Source: Stichopus chloronotus
Lineage: Eukaryota > Echinodermata > Holothuroidea > Aspidochirotida > Stichopodidae
Direction of reading: 5' to 3'
DNA: 64,000 bases
Assembly (NCBI GenBank): GCA_021234535.1
Contig: CM037837.1
Coordinates: 9,419,218 to 9,483,217, forward strand
Positions 1-47,277 of the stretch are shown here, piece after piece (the first letter of the stretch is position 1; each line of letters begins with the position of its first letter). A program made the position numbers and the translations under genes. The notes under the pieces were generated by a model. The model did no database searches, had not been told where the DNA came from, and saw only the letters and a list, made by a program, of their open reading frames with translations.

Positions 1-2190
1 TCTAGTCGTCAACCTTACACTCTTAGTCTCTTACTCCTTACGTTAATCGACATAACAATGACATTACCATGTAAAATTGGTCGTATGGTAATGCTCCGAC
101 AATTGTTAGTAACTTTTTTTTAAAATTATAGGAGAGGTACTAATGCATATCCTAGTCGTTCTTCTAATCGTTATAGAATCATTTACCTTGTCGTATTAAG
201 GAATGCTACTTTTACCCACATGTGAAAACGTAATACCTCACTGCGAACAATGATTAATTGTATAGCTTTTCCCTGTGTGTTTTGTTTTTCTTGTTGCTTT
301 GTTCCTTTTTGGGTTTTGTTTGTTGTAAAATTGTTTTTCTTTTCAAAGAGGTGGGGGATTAATGTTTATAATCTTTCTGGAGTTTTTTGTTGTTGTTGTT
401 GCTACGTCTCAGTCTTTTTCTTTAATCACTTATATCTTGTTTTCTGTATTACTGAGTAATCCATGTGTTGACTGATTTAATCTGACAGACTGTCATACTA
501 AGTATGGAGTGTGAATTTAAATCAATCTGAGTCATTGCTTTCACTTCACTGTTAAGTATCGAAATCTACGTGGTTTAAATATGTGTACACTCATGTTTGT
601 GATAAAGTCATTCTGAACGTTTTAGTATCGATATTACTTTGACATCTTCATGTTTACGTCGTATGGTAATGCTCCGACAATTTTAGTAACTTTTTTACGT
701 ATAGTACAGATAATAATGCATATCCTACATTTATTCTTCTAAATCGCCTTTTCATTCCATCCTTCAGACTCAAATCCTTACATTTCAGTATTCATTTCTT
801 TCGTGCAAAATTCTGGAAACATTGCCTGAAAAATCTTTAAGAATACCACTCTTTGACTTTCTTCCCCCCCCCCCCAAAAAAAAAAAGAAAATCTTGATCA
901 TCATCTCAAAGCATCATTGATTGTATTGATTGTATGACTCTTTCACTTTTTTAGTTGTTTCCTGTTTCTGTTTTTTTACAAGATTCCTGAAGACTCTTGT
1001 TGCTGCCCCTTAGTCTCTTTCTTTTATCCTTTATATCTTGTTTTCTATATTAATGAGTATATTCAAGTCCTTACTGGTCTAGTTTGGCTGTATGGAAAAA
1101 TTAAAACAATTTGAGCCGTTGTTTCCATTTCACTGTAAAGTCTCGAAATCCACGTGCTTTTAAAATGTTTACCCTTATGTTCGAGATGAAGTTATTCTGA
1201 ACATGTTGTTATCGATATTACGTCGAAATTTTTATGTTTATTAGGTCGTATGGTAATACTCCGACAATTTTAGTTAACATTTATGATTACAGTAGACATG
1301 ATAATGCATATCCTATTCGTTCTTCTGGTCGGTTTTCCATTCCATACTCAAATTCTCTTATTTCAGTATTGATTCTGACATCACTTACCTGATGCTATTA
1401 AGGAATGCAAATCTTTCCTCACTTTTAAAAATCACCTAAAACATGATTTCGTTGCAAACTAATATTAATTGTGTAGCTCCTTCCTCTTTTTTCTTGTCTT
1501 TTCCTTGCAGTGTTTTCTTTTTCCTTGTTGTTGCTTTGTTCTTTCTTTATTTTGTAAAATTATTTTTTTCTCTCAAAGAGGTGGGGATGCGTATAAGCTC
1601 TCTAGAACTTCTCGATGACTCATCAGTTCCTTTCTTTTATCACTTTTATCTTCTTTTCTTTATCACTGAGTAATTCATGTCTTTATTGGTCAAATCTAAT
1701 TGTATGGAATATAATTTTTTAACAATTTCAGTCATAGTCTTCATTTCATTGTAAAGTATCGAAATCCATGTGCTTAAATAATGTGTACTAATGTTTGTTA
1801 TAAAGTTAATTAGAACATTTCGCTTTGGATATCACGTTGGCATTTTCATTTTTAATTTGTCGTATGGTAATGCTCCGAAAATTTTTATAACTTTTTTTTA
1901 AATATGGTAGAGATAATAATGCATACCCTATTCGTTCTTCTAATCTTTTTTTTTTCATCTCATAATTTAGACTTAACACTCAATTTCTCACATTTTAGTA
2001 TGCTTTTCAATTAACGAAATCACTTACCTGATAATTTTAAGGAATGCGACCTTTAACAAAAAATCTTAAATATCATCCCTCTGCAAAATACAGTTGTATG
2101 GCTCTTTCCTAATCCCTCTTTTTTGTTTCGCCTTATCAATGTTAGTTTTCCTTATTGTTGCTTCATTATCTTTTGTAAAATCGTTTGCCA
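1..2190. repeat. Tandem array of ~0.6 kb units
   Basis: A 20-base anchor (TCGTATGGTAATGCTCCGAC, small variants) occurs at about 81, 659, 1246 and 1860, spacings of 578, 587 and 614 bases. Sequence between anchors is also shared, including the block with GATAATGCATATCCTA and a T-rich stretch ending near ACTGAGTAAT. The array runs off the left edge, so its full length is unknown. The short open frames in it are T-rich (Phe/Leu/Val) and repeat with the unit, so I do not treat them as genes. Confidence 0.8.
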
Positions 2191-3085
2191 TATGTGTGTG
2201 TGTGTGTGGTTGACCATGTATTCTTGAACGTATTCATTTCTTTTACACAGTTTCTAAGCCTACAATGTCAAATTTCATGGAGACAAATTTATTCGACTTC
2301 ATTTAATTTTCTCTGCATACAATGAGCAATTTTAAAGGCATGTATGATACTAAATTCACGGCCACACAATATAGGAAATGAAGGTTGAAAATCTTTATAT
2401 CTGGCCGCAAAAACCCATCAGGTCTAATTTCAGAATTGAATAATGAATCCGAAGTTTGTGCATACCATATTTCTTTTCATTTTCTTTTATCTTTTATGTG
2501 CTTTCGTTTTTTTTTTTTTTTTCATTTTGATGAATAGGGCCAAAATCGTTGTCCCAACTCAAAGTTTTCCGATTTTGGTTTTTGTTCTATTTTCTCTTTT
2601 CTGGCTTTTTCTTTTCTTTTCTCTCTTCTTTCAAAGAAAGGAAAAACTTTTTATAATTAAAATTTCGTTTTTTTTTTAGGATTTTTTTTCTGTCCTTTCC
2701 TATGGTTTTCTTTTCATTTTTTTTTTACTTTCTTTTACATTTTTCTTTACTTTGTTTTTATCGATTTCCGTCTTGACATATCGCGTTAAAATGTTTCCAA
2801 TGTTTGACCGCTGGTTAACATCAGATGACCCTTGACCTCCACGAAAGTAGTAAGCTTCTCCTACTTGATAGAACACATTTACATAATAAGTATCCAAAGT
2901 TTCTTTGATCCCTTTCTTGAGATATTGTGTTAAAAAATATTTTCATTGTTTGACGTCACGTGACTTCAGACTTCAGCCATTAAAACAAAAGGGTTCTTCT
3001 ATTTTATATAACCAAATTTACATACTGGGAATAAGGTTTCCATGATTTCACCTTAAAATGTCACGTGAACAATTTCGTCAGTGTC

Positions 3086-3146
3086 TGACCTCTGGAGACC
3101 TTAGATGACCTCTGGAGACCTTAGATGACCTCTGGAGACCTTAGAT
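3086..3146. repeat. 20-bp minisatellite x3
   Basis: Three consecutive copies of a 20-base unit, TGACCTCTGGAGACCTTAGA, identical apart from the final edge. Confidence 0.9.
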
Positions 3147-3499
3147 GACTTTTGAACTCTACCAAAAGCAATAGGATTCTTCTTCTTGGCATCTTCATAC
3201 CAAGTAGGAGAACTCTAGAAATAACCTTTCTCAAGATCTCTTGTTAGCCATTTAATCGTCACAAACACATACACAATCACACACTCGCAATCACGACCTC
3301 GTTACATTCTCTTTTCCTCGGACCAAAAAAGTCAGTAAAACCGAAGAAAAATGTCAAGAAAAGGAATCTCGAGAAAAAAAAAGAAACTAGCAGAAACAAA
3401 AGTTAAAGTCAGATAAACAAAAATAAATGTCATAAATGATTGCGATCTTTTATGAAAAGATGGTCAAACTTTTGAACCAAGGGATCACATTGTAACCTT

Positions 3500-3720
3500 T
3501 CAATGTCGTGACAGGTCGCCAACCCGCACTATGTTATATTTCTCATGTACTAGATCTCATACTCTGGGAGCTTGCGACATGTTGGCTTACCCCACTGAGC
3601 CCAGAGGGTTTGACCCAGGAAGTGTACTTAGACCACGACTACATGTGAGTGAGTGTCACCTGATACCAACAGGATGGGGATAGTCCCCATGCACCCTCAA
3701 AAACATTCCTGTTTCAAAAA
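3500..3720. repeat. Dispersed repeat, inverted relative at 7560-7710
   Basis: The reverse complement of this stretch (GGGCTCAGTGGGGTAAGCCAACATGTCGCAAGC and neighbours) matches 7560-7710 imperfectly. Shared landmarks include GTACACTTC, GGGCTCAGTGGGGT, GCCAA.ATGTCGCA and a GGGGA..CTCCCCA.CCT segment. The family is not recognised. Confidence 0.6.
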
Positions 3721-5232
3721 CTGATCTAAAGATCATTTCACTTGCGGCCCCCCCCCCCCCCACTTTTTTGCTGAGCCTGAAAAAGTAATAAAAATAATAA
3801 GGAAAATGAGCGAAAGGAAAAGAGACCAGAGAAACTATAAGAGCATTTGCAATAGTCTACAGCGATTCATTTTGCAATGTTAAATGACGGAAAACATTGA
3901 TAGCAAATACAATCGTAATGCTAGGAAGATTTTTCTCGGCGCGCTTCGTGCGCACCTCACAGGGAAGATTGATACAATTAAATTTTTGTCTGGCACCATA
4001 CAATTTCTCTCAAATCATGCCCGTCTGCTACTTGCCACACTATTGTTACTTGAAGACCTGAAGTAAGGGTCACTGAAAGTACTAGTGTAGGTCATTACGT
4101 TCACCATGGTCCTTGCAAACCAAATCCCAAATCCTACCCATAGATTGAGAATCGTAATTTTCGATATTTTTTTTCCACGTGCTTCTCATAAACCTAATAT
4201 AACTTAATGCCTCATTTAAAGTGATGTACTGCTGTGCATACCAAAATTACACCTGGGGGAAGTATAGGATTTCCTCAAGAAAGTAAATAACATAAAAATA
4301 TAATTGAAAATAGTCAAATTGTGATATGTTGTAGTCTGTTAGATGTCAGCTAAGTGCCGACTTTACATCATTTGAAAAATGCGTCATTTTAATGCCTGTA
4401 ATGACGTAAATACCTCAGAGTTTCCGGGGGGATTCTTCTCCTGTATACCCCCACCGGTGCTCTTCCCCTGCAGGACCCCACCAGGTGTCCTCAGGCGGGC
4501 CCCATCCCACACTGTTAAGGGGAGTGTATCGTGCTCGCACGGCGCCTCCGGCGTCGTTTTATATTCCATCAGGGTTTGCCCCCACCACTTTCAGATGTCA
4601 AATCCCGCCCCCGTGTGAAAGTACATTAATATATTTAAATTAATACATACGTACTATATATACATATTGATATGTATGTATACTATATAGCTATCCTGTT
4701 TGATTTATCATCCTCACCATTGCCCTTAGAATGAATTTCTCTCCCGGGAAATTTGAATCGTGATATTATTTTCATAATCAACATTATGCAAATGACTATT
4801 GGGACAAAACGAGGGGTGCGATGGGTGACTTTCTTTGCCTTCGTGACCTTGGTGACCTTTTGGTTTGAAAACGATAGACCAGTGAGTATACATATCCAAT
4901 AGCGTAGGCCATTAATATCACGAGTAACCTTTCCGACCAGACAATGCTTTCGGGTGTTTCTTCCATGCCCCTTTCTGGAGCGACAAGGGAGAATTCCTTA
5001 CACAGTCATAAACCACTTTGGCTACACTCAGACACAAATGTAGCTATGTATGTTGTGTTTAGTGAGTTAGGGTCCCCCATGTCCTTATTTTTGTTTAACA
5101 TTCACAAATACACTGTTTCTTTTGTGACCCCATAGGCCTACACTCATAAACTCACATGGGCTTGATACGCACATACGCATACACTCACAAACTTACTTAG
5201 CTGCCTGCACGCTGTCGCACTGGCTGCCCATT

Positions 5233-5392
5233 TACCTACCTACCTACCTACCTACCTACCTACCTACCTACCTACCTACCTACTTACCTACCTACTTACC
5301 TACTTACCTACCTACTTACCTACCGACCGACCGACCGACCGACCGACCGACCGACCGACCTACCTACCTACTTACCTACCTACCTACGTACC
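5233..5392. repeat. Compound (TACC)n/(GACC)n microsatellite
   Basis: About 160 bases of four-base repeats: TACC units, interrupted by TACT, then a pure block of GACC units near 5323-5360, then TACC again. Confidence 0.95.
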
Positions 5393-8300
5393 TAAATGCC
5401 TACATATATACGCACTTACATACACACATGTACGTAGGACCGTATGGAATTGTCGTTAGAACAGTTTCTACATTATCAGTAAAAAGTGTGTTACCTTTAC
5501 CTACATACATGTTTTCCCACCTGCTTACACACATTTACGTGGGGCCATATGAAATCGTCTTTTTACATTATCAGTAATTTTTCTTACATCATCGGTTGTT
5601 TTTACATTATCGGCGATTGTAACAAGGTCCGTGGAGGGAAAATTTACCATTGAACCCGTGGACGAAAATCTCCCACAAGATAGCAGTTTAGGGTGTACAT
5701 TTCAAACATACAAAAGCTGACACCACAACTGGTTGGAGTATACCAGCTACATGCCACACATGCACCCCTCTCCAGGCACCGTCATCACATTAAGTGCTAT
5801 AGGTCTTTTGCAACCTGAACCTTTGCTTCTCCGTGAACATCTCATTACAGTATAGATCTAATGGAAATGTTTCGTAAGTAATGAATATTTATTATAAGCT
5901 TTTGGCCATCCGTTCTAGTACGTTAAAACGATTTGCTATAAATTGCTCTGTTATTTATCATTTTTTTATCATTTTTTTTTAGGATATTGGTAATTTTTGT
6001 ATCGAAGTTCGTACTTTTTAGTAATTTCCGAGGTCTGGTTGTCTCACTGTAAGGACAACTGCCATAGAATTCTCTGAAAACAAGCACTGAGTGCCGCTTT
6101 AACTGACATTAGACAAACTGAATGCCCTACCCCCTAGCAGCCTTCATCCTGGCTCTAAGCCCCTCATCCACGATAACAGAAAATAATCATGCAAGGCATA
6201 CCATACCGTACTACATGTATATCAGATGTCCTTCATACATTAGATCTTGCATTCAACACTTTCCCTCACTGTTAATTGATCATTATACACCATTTACAAT
6301 ACTGACCATCCATTGGACTAACTATAGGAAATAGTTTATCCAGTATTGCGACAATTTTTTTTGCAAATACCAATTTGCAACACAAACAGACCGAATTATC
6401 TCACTAATGTATTTTGCGTTGCATGTCCATTCTATTTCCATCAACAGTTTCCCAAAGAAGAACCACCATCCCCATAACTACTATACAAAGTCAAAACTAA
6501 AATGTTCCCTGTATCATAATACGTAGCATCTCATTTCCTAGATCAACTAATGCAATTAACATACAAACTGCAGGCATTTTATATATGTCCTTTTATGATG
6601 TCAGTCCGAAAGATGAATTTTTTTTTTTTGCATTTGTGTGCAATATCATGTTGGATGTTTATGTGTTGCCCAGAAGAATTTCGAAGATAAGAGATTCGAT
6701 ACAATAATATTTCTGATCAGATAATAAGTTTCAATCTGGTTCTAGCAGTAACAGTTACATCGTATGTTCATATTACAAAATTAAACCTGATCCATGATAA
6801 AGAAAATACTAAGAGTAATAATGCGATGTCACAAAGACCATGATGTGTCCTGAGTTCCTGCTGGTGTGCTATTTTGTATGTACGTGTGTGTGTGGGTGCG
6901 TGGGCATGTGTGTGTGTCATTTCCTGTTCGTTGTTGGTTGGTGTTATATTAAAACGTGCATTTATTAACAACTGAAAAGTGGATGAGTTAAGTTTGTTTA
7001 TCCAACTTGAAACTAACCAACATAGTTCAGTGTATACAATGTACAATGTAATAAACAATTGCAAATGGTTACCTTTTTGTAAGGTTTGACTCTTCTATTT
7101 TAAGTAAGTACACACATGGTAATGGTAGCTTAAATCTGCAGCAGTACGGTTATACATACTATTATGTCAGTTTTTTTTTTATTTTTTTGTGTGTAGTGTA
7201 CACCTATACTACCTTGCTACTTTTCGTTCATGGGCTCAGTGGAGAACATTTCTCCACCAAAGGGGGGGGGGGGGGGGGGGTCACTTTTCATTTTCGTTGC
7301 CAGCTGTTATTTTTCAAACGACTATGATGTCATCTTTCATATTTTTGTAATTTCAACCCCTTCTGCCATCTCATGCTCATTTTGGTCCATTGACTCAGAG
7401 TGGAAAAGATTCTCGCGGAGGGTCATTTTTTAGGGGGGTCAGTTGCTTCTTTTACCAAAAATGTCAACCTTTATGTTTTTGTTCTGTACCACTTGGCTAC
7501 TTCCATTTTGACTAAGTTTCATCCATGAGCTCAGTGGGTAAATTTTCTCTCTGAAGCAAAGTGTTTTCGAGGTCACCTGGGGACACTCCCCACCCTATTG
7601 GTACCAACTGGCAACCATCCTGACTTATACTCATGGCATGAGTACACTTCAGGCAAAATTTGCGGGCTCAGTGGGGTGAGCCAAGATGTCGCAGGCTAGT
7701 CTATCCCCTCTTGTGGTATAGATACAAACAATCGTTTGCCAGGATATTATATTGTTATCACAAGATACTGTTTGGATAATAACTTTATTCCTTTTGACCT
7801 GCAGCTTGTTAATATATTTTTTGATTTTCTTTATTTCTTCTTTAATATTTACTTCTGTTCAAAGAGGGTTTTGGGGAACTGCCGTTGCCGCTCTGCTTTC
7901 AATCTACCTCTGCTTTGTGCGATATCAAAGGACATGTGATGATCCTTTGAACAGTCATCGAAAGACTGTTAAAAGATATAGTCGTCTCATGCTCATTATA
8001 TTTCCCTCAGCCTATGTGGCAATATCAGGTACACCACATGACGTATTATTTTACACATTACATTAAATATTTGCATACGTGACTTAACTATTCATTTGCA
8101 ATCATTTCAGTTCCTGAAAATTGTTCGTATTTCCTGACCTTTATTAAATATTCAAAAAAGGAACTTAAACTACTTTCACATTATTTATTTCCTTTTCAGT
8201 TCAGTTTTTCAAATAAATGATTCATTTTTAAGCTACATCTACAGATACCTTTATGTTGTCATTTTTACTATTAAACTTACTTTAATAAACACGACTATGT

Positions 8301-9232
8301 TAAGTATGATGATGAGCATACTAAATATGTGTAAGATTCTTTAATTTTGTAATGTACAACGGCACCGCTTTTCTCATTTTTATATTGATGCTGTCTGTAG
8401 GTTTCCTTTACTCGTTTTCACCCTTATCGTATTGTATTGGTGGTGGTGGTGGTGGTGGAAGGGGGGGGGGGGATCTGAGGTATAAAATCTCGCCTATCAG
8501 TGAAGTAATTAGACTTTTTCATCAAGAGTTGTTGGCATCGAAGACAAAAAGTTGAATTACGGTGGAAAGTATTAAAGTGTAATGGTGGCACAAAATGTTA
8601 GTACAGACTATTGTGTCTCTTTATTATGTTTGCAACAGGATACTTAGACTGTCAGATCGACAAAACATGTGTTTCGGTGATTGGCCAACCCAAACCTTCT
8701 CTTCTAAAGTATGGATTTATTACTGCTATCGTTCAATATTTCTCTCTTTTTTTGGTGGGGGGGGGGGGGGGGGAAGAGCTATATAGATTTTTGGTAACAT
8801 TCCTTTAGCAGTCAACAATTTTGCAAGAAAATAGCTCGTTCAATTGCTCGAATAATACTTTCGATTCTTTCAATTCAATGGTTTGTCTTAAATTATTTCA
8901 TTTGTATTACAGAATGTAGCAGTGAAAAGAGCTTATTATAGTCGAACAATAAATCATGCATGCAAATTCATCTCTTTGTCTACTGGACGTAACGGTTGCA
9001 GAGCTGAAATATTGTGAAGAAGTCATTGCCTTCATTATGAAATGACTTAATTACGGAACTCATGAGGTGTTTGTTTATTCATCACTGTTGTAATTGTCTT
9101 TTAAATTACTGTTCCTTAAAAACAGGAATAGTTTCAAGTGCCATCAACAGAAGTTCGTTAAACTTTTTTTGTTCCGTGCTAGTTTAGTGCGTCTTTGCTT
9201 TATTCACAGGTTTTATTTTCTCTTTCAAAACA
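5393..9232. other. Upstream intergenic region of the protease gene
   Basis: AT-rich sequence with poly-G tracts at about 7261-7280, 8461-8472 and 8757-8774. It includes the inverted relative of the 3500-3720 repeat at 7560-7710. No CpG island and no exon could be supported. The 5' UTR of the protease gene must lie in the last part; a pyrimidine-rich tract ending TTATTCACAG at 9210 could be the acceptor of a 5' UTR intron. No TATA box can be placed with confidence. Confidence 0.4.
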
Positions 9233-42995
<33,763 letters not shown>

Positions 42996-43176
42996 AGTAA
43001 TGTCTAATGACATCACAATACCGTAAATTTACAAATCAGTCATCTTAGTGAGCGAATCACTTCTTGGAAACTTTGCTTTGTTGCGGCATACTGGTATTTA
43101 CGTTTTAACGTTAACATAGTAATGGAGGATATTTCATGGAAGAGTAAAGTGGTGTAGGGAATTATCAAAATCATCA

Positions 43177-43197
43177 AATAAATGATTCAGAAATAAA
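43177..43197 (+). promoter_or_regulatory. Polyadenylation signals of the protease gene
   Basis: AATAAA at 43177-43182 and again at 43192-43197, about 180-200 bases past the stop codon. This implies a short 3' UTR. No T/G-rich downstream element was verified. Confidence 0.55.
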
Positions 43198-43199
43198 AA

Positions 43200-44640
43200 A
43201 GTATATCAACATGAAAATATGTCCATATTCCTTCTTTTCAATCGTAATTGGAAGAGATCGTGATAACTGTTTTTTTTTTTTGTGGGGGGACTGATCCATC
43301 TCAGTTTAAGATCAGTGCCTGATCTTGAGCAGCTGTGATGTGTGCTTCTGTCTCTATTTTCAAGCCTGTGCAGAAGAGCCACTTGTACGCCATCTCCGCG
43401 GTTGTGACCTCTTCTATTTGCTGGGGGTATTGGCCATGTAGTGGCTTCTCTCTCCATTTACTCTTGGACCTCCGTGACCATCCTGCTTTCCACTCATCCT
43501 TCTTGACCGCCTCTTGTTGTTCAGTTTTGGTTTGCCAGGTAGATTGGAATAGGGGCTCTTTGTCTTCATTCTTTGGATGTATTCATCAAACCCCACACTT
43601 TCACCCACGACCGTAGCTTCCACCTCTTTCAGCCCTCTACTGCCCTGGATTATTATTTTTTAAATTTTCTTTCAATTCTCTTTTTTTTAACTTTTTTTCT
43701 TTTCCATTCTTTCTTTCTTTCTGTCTTTCTTTCTTTCTGTCTTTCTGTCTGTCTTTCTTTCTTTCTGTCTTTCTTTCTTTCTCCCTAACCACTCCCTAAC
43801 CCCCCCCCCCCCCATACAAAATACTGACCTCCCTCTTGAAAAACTTGAAAAACGTCAAACAAGTTTACAATAGGCTACTGACATTTGAATTAGAGCAAAA
43901 ACAGTCTCTAATTGTGACACCACTTTGCATCTCAATTATTAAAATTTCTTGAGGTGGTGATCCTGGCAATCGCTATGAAATCTCGTATACAGTACATGTG
44001 TGACTGCATCCCTCTCTTGAAATTCTGTTGAGAACATTTTTATATTACAAACATGCAAACATACAAATGAAAACAGTACAAATATCAATAAAGCACCAAA
44101 TGTCCAAAACCTTTCAGACTCAACACACGCGGAAGCTTAATATAGGTCAGTGATCGATCGGTTTTACTGTTGATTTAATTTTTTTCTCTACAAGTAAGGT
44201 CCTGGAAGTATTTTGTTTGATGGAAAAACAGTCTTCTTAACATTGTTGAAAGTCTTTTTGCAGTTTTCACTCAAACCCAGTGGCATTACAAGCGTTGTTT
44301 GCAGGGTGGGAGAATAAGATATTTGAAATGCACCCAGAGACATAGCCATATGCATATTCATGGTGTTGACGTTACGAAAAAGGTGAGGAGTTCTGGGACT
44401 AGAATCCCCCCCCCCCCCCTCTTCTAATATATCGTTTGTATTTATACTTTCATAGATATATAGATACCTGTCAATATGAATGGGAAACAATGTCCTATTA
44501 TATTCTATATGTATATAAAAATATCTGCACCTATTGGTAAACTATATATGTTTTCTTATATATATATTATGGTAATACGTTATTGACTGTATCGCTCATA
44601 TTAAAATTGGGGCGCTACACCATTTTTAATTACCCACCAC
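43200..44640. other. Intergenic, low complexity
   Basis: Contains a CTTT/TCTG pyrimidine microsatellite (43700-43782), poly-C tracts at 43801-43813 and 44407-44419, and TA-rich stretches near 44505-44570. A short stretch at 43260-43480 has open frames on both strands but no recognisable protein. Confidence 0.45.
43700..43782. repeat. Pyrimidine microsatellite
   Basis: Repeats of CTTT mixed with CTGT on the + strand, pure pyrimidine apart from the G positions. Confidence 0.9.
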
Positions 44641-44644
44641 ACTT

Positions 44645-45060
44645 ACCCACTGCAGCCCTTGATAACAGATCAACAAGCCTTCCGTGCTCAAATTGGTGCA
44701 AAATGCACTTCAGAACAACCCAAAGAGGACGGTGTTTTGGGCACATTAAATAACATAGCCTATTGCGTACATCGATGAAACTTTGCAAGTACATTCTTTG
44801 AACGCCCCTGAGAACAGATCAACAATTCTTAAGAGTTCAAATAGGTGCAAAAGGCACTTCAGAGCTCCCTATAGAGAATGCTGTTTTTTTCACATTGAAA
44901 GCATGTAGGCCTGTTGAGAACATTCATGAACCTTCACAGGTAAATTGCTTGTGTGCCCATAGTAACAGATCAGCATTTCTTAAGTGTCCAGATTAGTGCA
45001 ACTGAAGAGGTCCCAAACATTGTGGTGTTCCTTTTTACATTTCACAGGAATATTTAAATG
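44645..45060. repeat. Left inverted tandem-repeat arm
   Basis: About three diverged units of ~160 bases. Each has GAACAGATCAACA..TCTTAAG.GT(C/T)CAAAT.GGTGCAAAA.GCACTTCAGA and TCGATGAAACTTTGCAAGTACATT. Unit anchors (ACAGATCA) lie near 44663, 44815 and 44964. The reverse complement of these units makes up 47510-48060. Confidence 0.78.
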
Positions 45061-47277
45061 TAGACTACAAACTATTTCGCAATCCCCATTGAAGCACACA
45101 CTAAACTTTTCTGCAGTCATAAACAACCCATATCATAATTTATTTACATAATCTAACTTTTTCTATCGTTCCACCGAAATTGAAATTAAACAATTCCATG
45201 CGAATGAGCGCACGTTATCCCAAGATCGACCGTGCGATCGACTTTTATGTCTGAATATACAACGCATGTCACTTAACACCCATGTTGAACTTTCAGCATA
45301 ACCAATGTTCCTCACTTATGCACATGGAGTTTGAATTTTAAGTTCATATTTCCGCGGTACATCTGAATTAATATTGTGTGCATCGATGAAACTCGAAATC
45401 GAAAATTGGGGGTATGCCGTTGGACACTCTCCAACGCAACAAGACTACGCAGAATTTTTTGTTTGGAAACGACGAGGGGAAACATGAGCTTGCTGCCTGT
45501 AACCGGGGTGAAATATTTTAAACTTTTTTATAGTTGGAAACGCACTTTTAAATTATGGAAATAACGTACTTTTAAATAATAATATGAAAAAGTATAGGGT
45601 TTTATGACCAATTAGACCAGTTTTTGCACTCATACTCAATTGTGGAACAAAGCATCAGTAGTAAAACATTTTAATATTTTGCGTATTTGACATACATATT
45701 GTGATATTTTTCTTGTTAGAAAATGCGTTTTCTGTGGCGCACGTTAACGAGTATAAGCTCAGAGTGCAGCTCCTAGTGCATTTAACAGATCCTCGTGCGA
45801 GCCCTGACTGTCAAATGATTCTTCCATACTTTGGAATCTTGATTTAACAAGTAAATCCTTTAACTTTTGAGCCTTTTTACATCGGTTCGGATAATAAAGA
45901 ATCGATTAGGCCGTGAGAGGCAATATCTCACCACCAAACACAAATAATGGGAACCACCTCTAGTCTTCAAACTGATATACCCCCCACCATATCAAATCCC
46001 AGCTTCTTAGAGGCCATTCTGAAACACTGAAATTTAATATCAGAGCATCCGCTGTTATCCAAGTTCCGATAATATACGATGATATTAATGAATAGGTCTT
46101 TTATGCCTCCCTCTAGATTAAACACGGTATGTTGCTTTCTCGCAGTTACCTGGATTCTGCAGGTTGACATGGATGGCCTTCAACCAAAATCATTCCCCCT
46201 GCAAAGATAGAAAGAGGCGTAAGACACATACTCATGAATATTATCTTACGGGCTACAACATAACAGAAATTAACAAAAAAATAACTTTTTCTGTCTCTCT
46301 ACTGGGGCACTCTCTAACGCAATTTGTCATTGGCAGATCATTTTTTACCAAAAATCTGTCAAAAAAGGTACGCTTCTACTTGATTAGGGGGAAAAGTGCA
46401 AAAACTTCTGTGAAATGTATTATACAACTCAATATCCTTCTTTAAACACAAAGTGCTTTTATCGATCTCATTATCAAAGAACATGTCTAGCAGCATGTCT
46501 TGGACTGACGTTTTAGTTCTCAATTTCATATCGCTGTCTTACTTTTCGTAGTGGTAACTAGACAGACACTTTTCAACTTCAGCTGGATAGTCTGAGTGAT
46601 GGAGTATTGCAATGTCTATACCTATATGAAACGGTTAAAAATGACAAAGAGGTCGTGTCAGTGTGTTTAATCCAAACAAGTCCATCAACATTGCCTTTTA
46701 CATTACTTTGAAAATGTTTCCGCTTCTCTACGGAGTTATTAAAGTTTTGAGTGGTATAGCCTCATTTCCATTGAAGTTGATATTTATTTACGCTTTTCTC
46801 AGCTTTAAAAGAACGGACGAACTTTCTTTTCGAATCTGTTATAATTCTTAGATATGGTAAAAAAAGGAAGAAAATGAGAGGGAAAACTTTGTATGTTTAC
46901 AAAAAGGGAAAATGAGCTACTCTTTGGTGGCCCTAAAAAGAGCTGTTGATTTTTATGGCAAACTCCTACTCTCCTTACGTACCCAATTTGTACCCAAAGG
47001 ATAAACTGAATGCCTTTAGACGACGAGAGACTTTATTCTCTTCCTTCCCGGCAGATGCTTTTTAGAGCATTTCTCGGAGACGGTTAGAATAGACGAAATT
47101 TAGAAATGAGGTTCAGCCTTGGGTCTTTTTTTCCTTTTAGAGGAATCTTCCACGTTGCAGTTAGGTTTTCGTGACAGATTTCTTTGTGACTCCGAAGAGC
47201 CTTTTTCTCCTTCCCGTTGAAGAACAGAGTTCCAAGAACTCGTGAACCTCTCCTAGAAGATAAGGTGCGTCGGGACC
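45061..47277. other. Core between inverted arms
   Basis: 2.4 kb between the arms (its right end carries the frame described at 47278-47499). 45410-45470 and 46290-46350 share a GGACACTCTCCAACGCAA / GGGCACTCTCTAACGCAA sequence followed by a T-rich stretch, so the core is itself repetitive. No long open frame. Minus-strand 46930-47270 contains Lys/Arg-rich stretches in changing frames, such as SSKRKKRPK, suggestive of decayed coding sequence. Confidence 0.4.

Larger units (their letters stand above)
2191..5220. other. Intergenic, no gene seen
   Basis: AT-rich sequence with long T runs and a short GT microsatellite near 2191-2208. It contains a small minisatellite (3086-3146), a dispersed repeat (about 3500-3720) with a diverged inverted relative at 7560-7710, poly-C at 3749-3761, and a GC-richer patch at 4420-4620 that looks like a repeat fragment. 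No splice-compatible coding exon was recognised. Confidence 0.5.

Noticed and set aside
250..2679. T-rich open frames of 60-80 codons (Phe/Leu/Val-rich)
   Set aside because: Low complexity, repeated with the tandem unit or driven by T runs, with no splice or domain context.
4379..4618. Overlapping + and - frames in a GC-richer patch
   Set aside because: Open on both strands because of base composition. No splice sites or domains; probably a repeat fragment.
5233..5392. CRISPR-like or spaced repeat array
   Set aside because: Plain tetranucleotide microsatellite without spacers, in a eukaryotic sequence.
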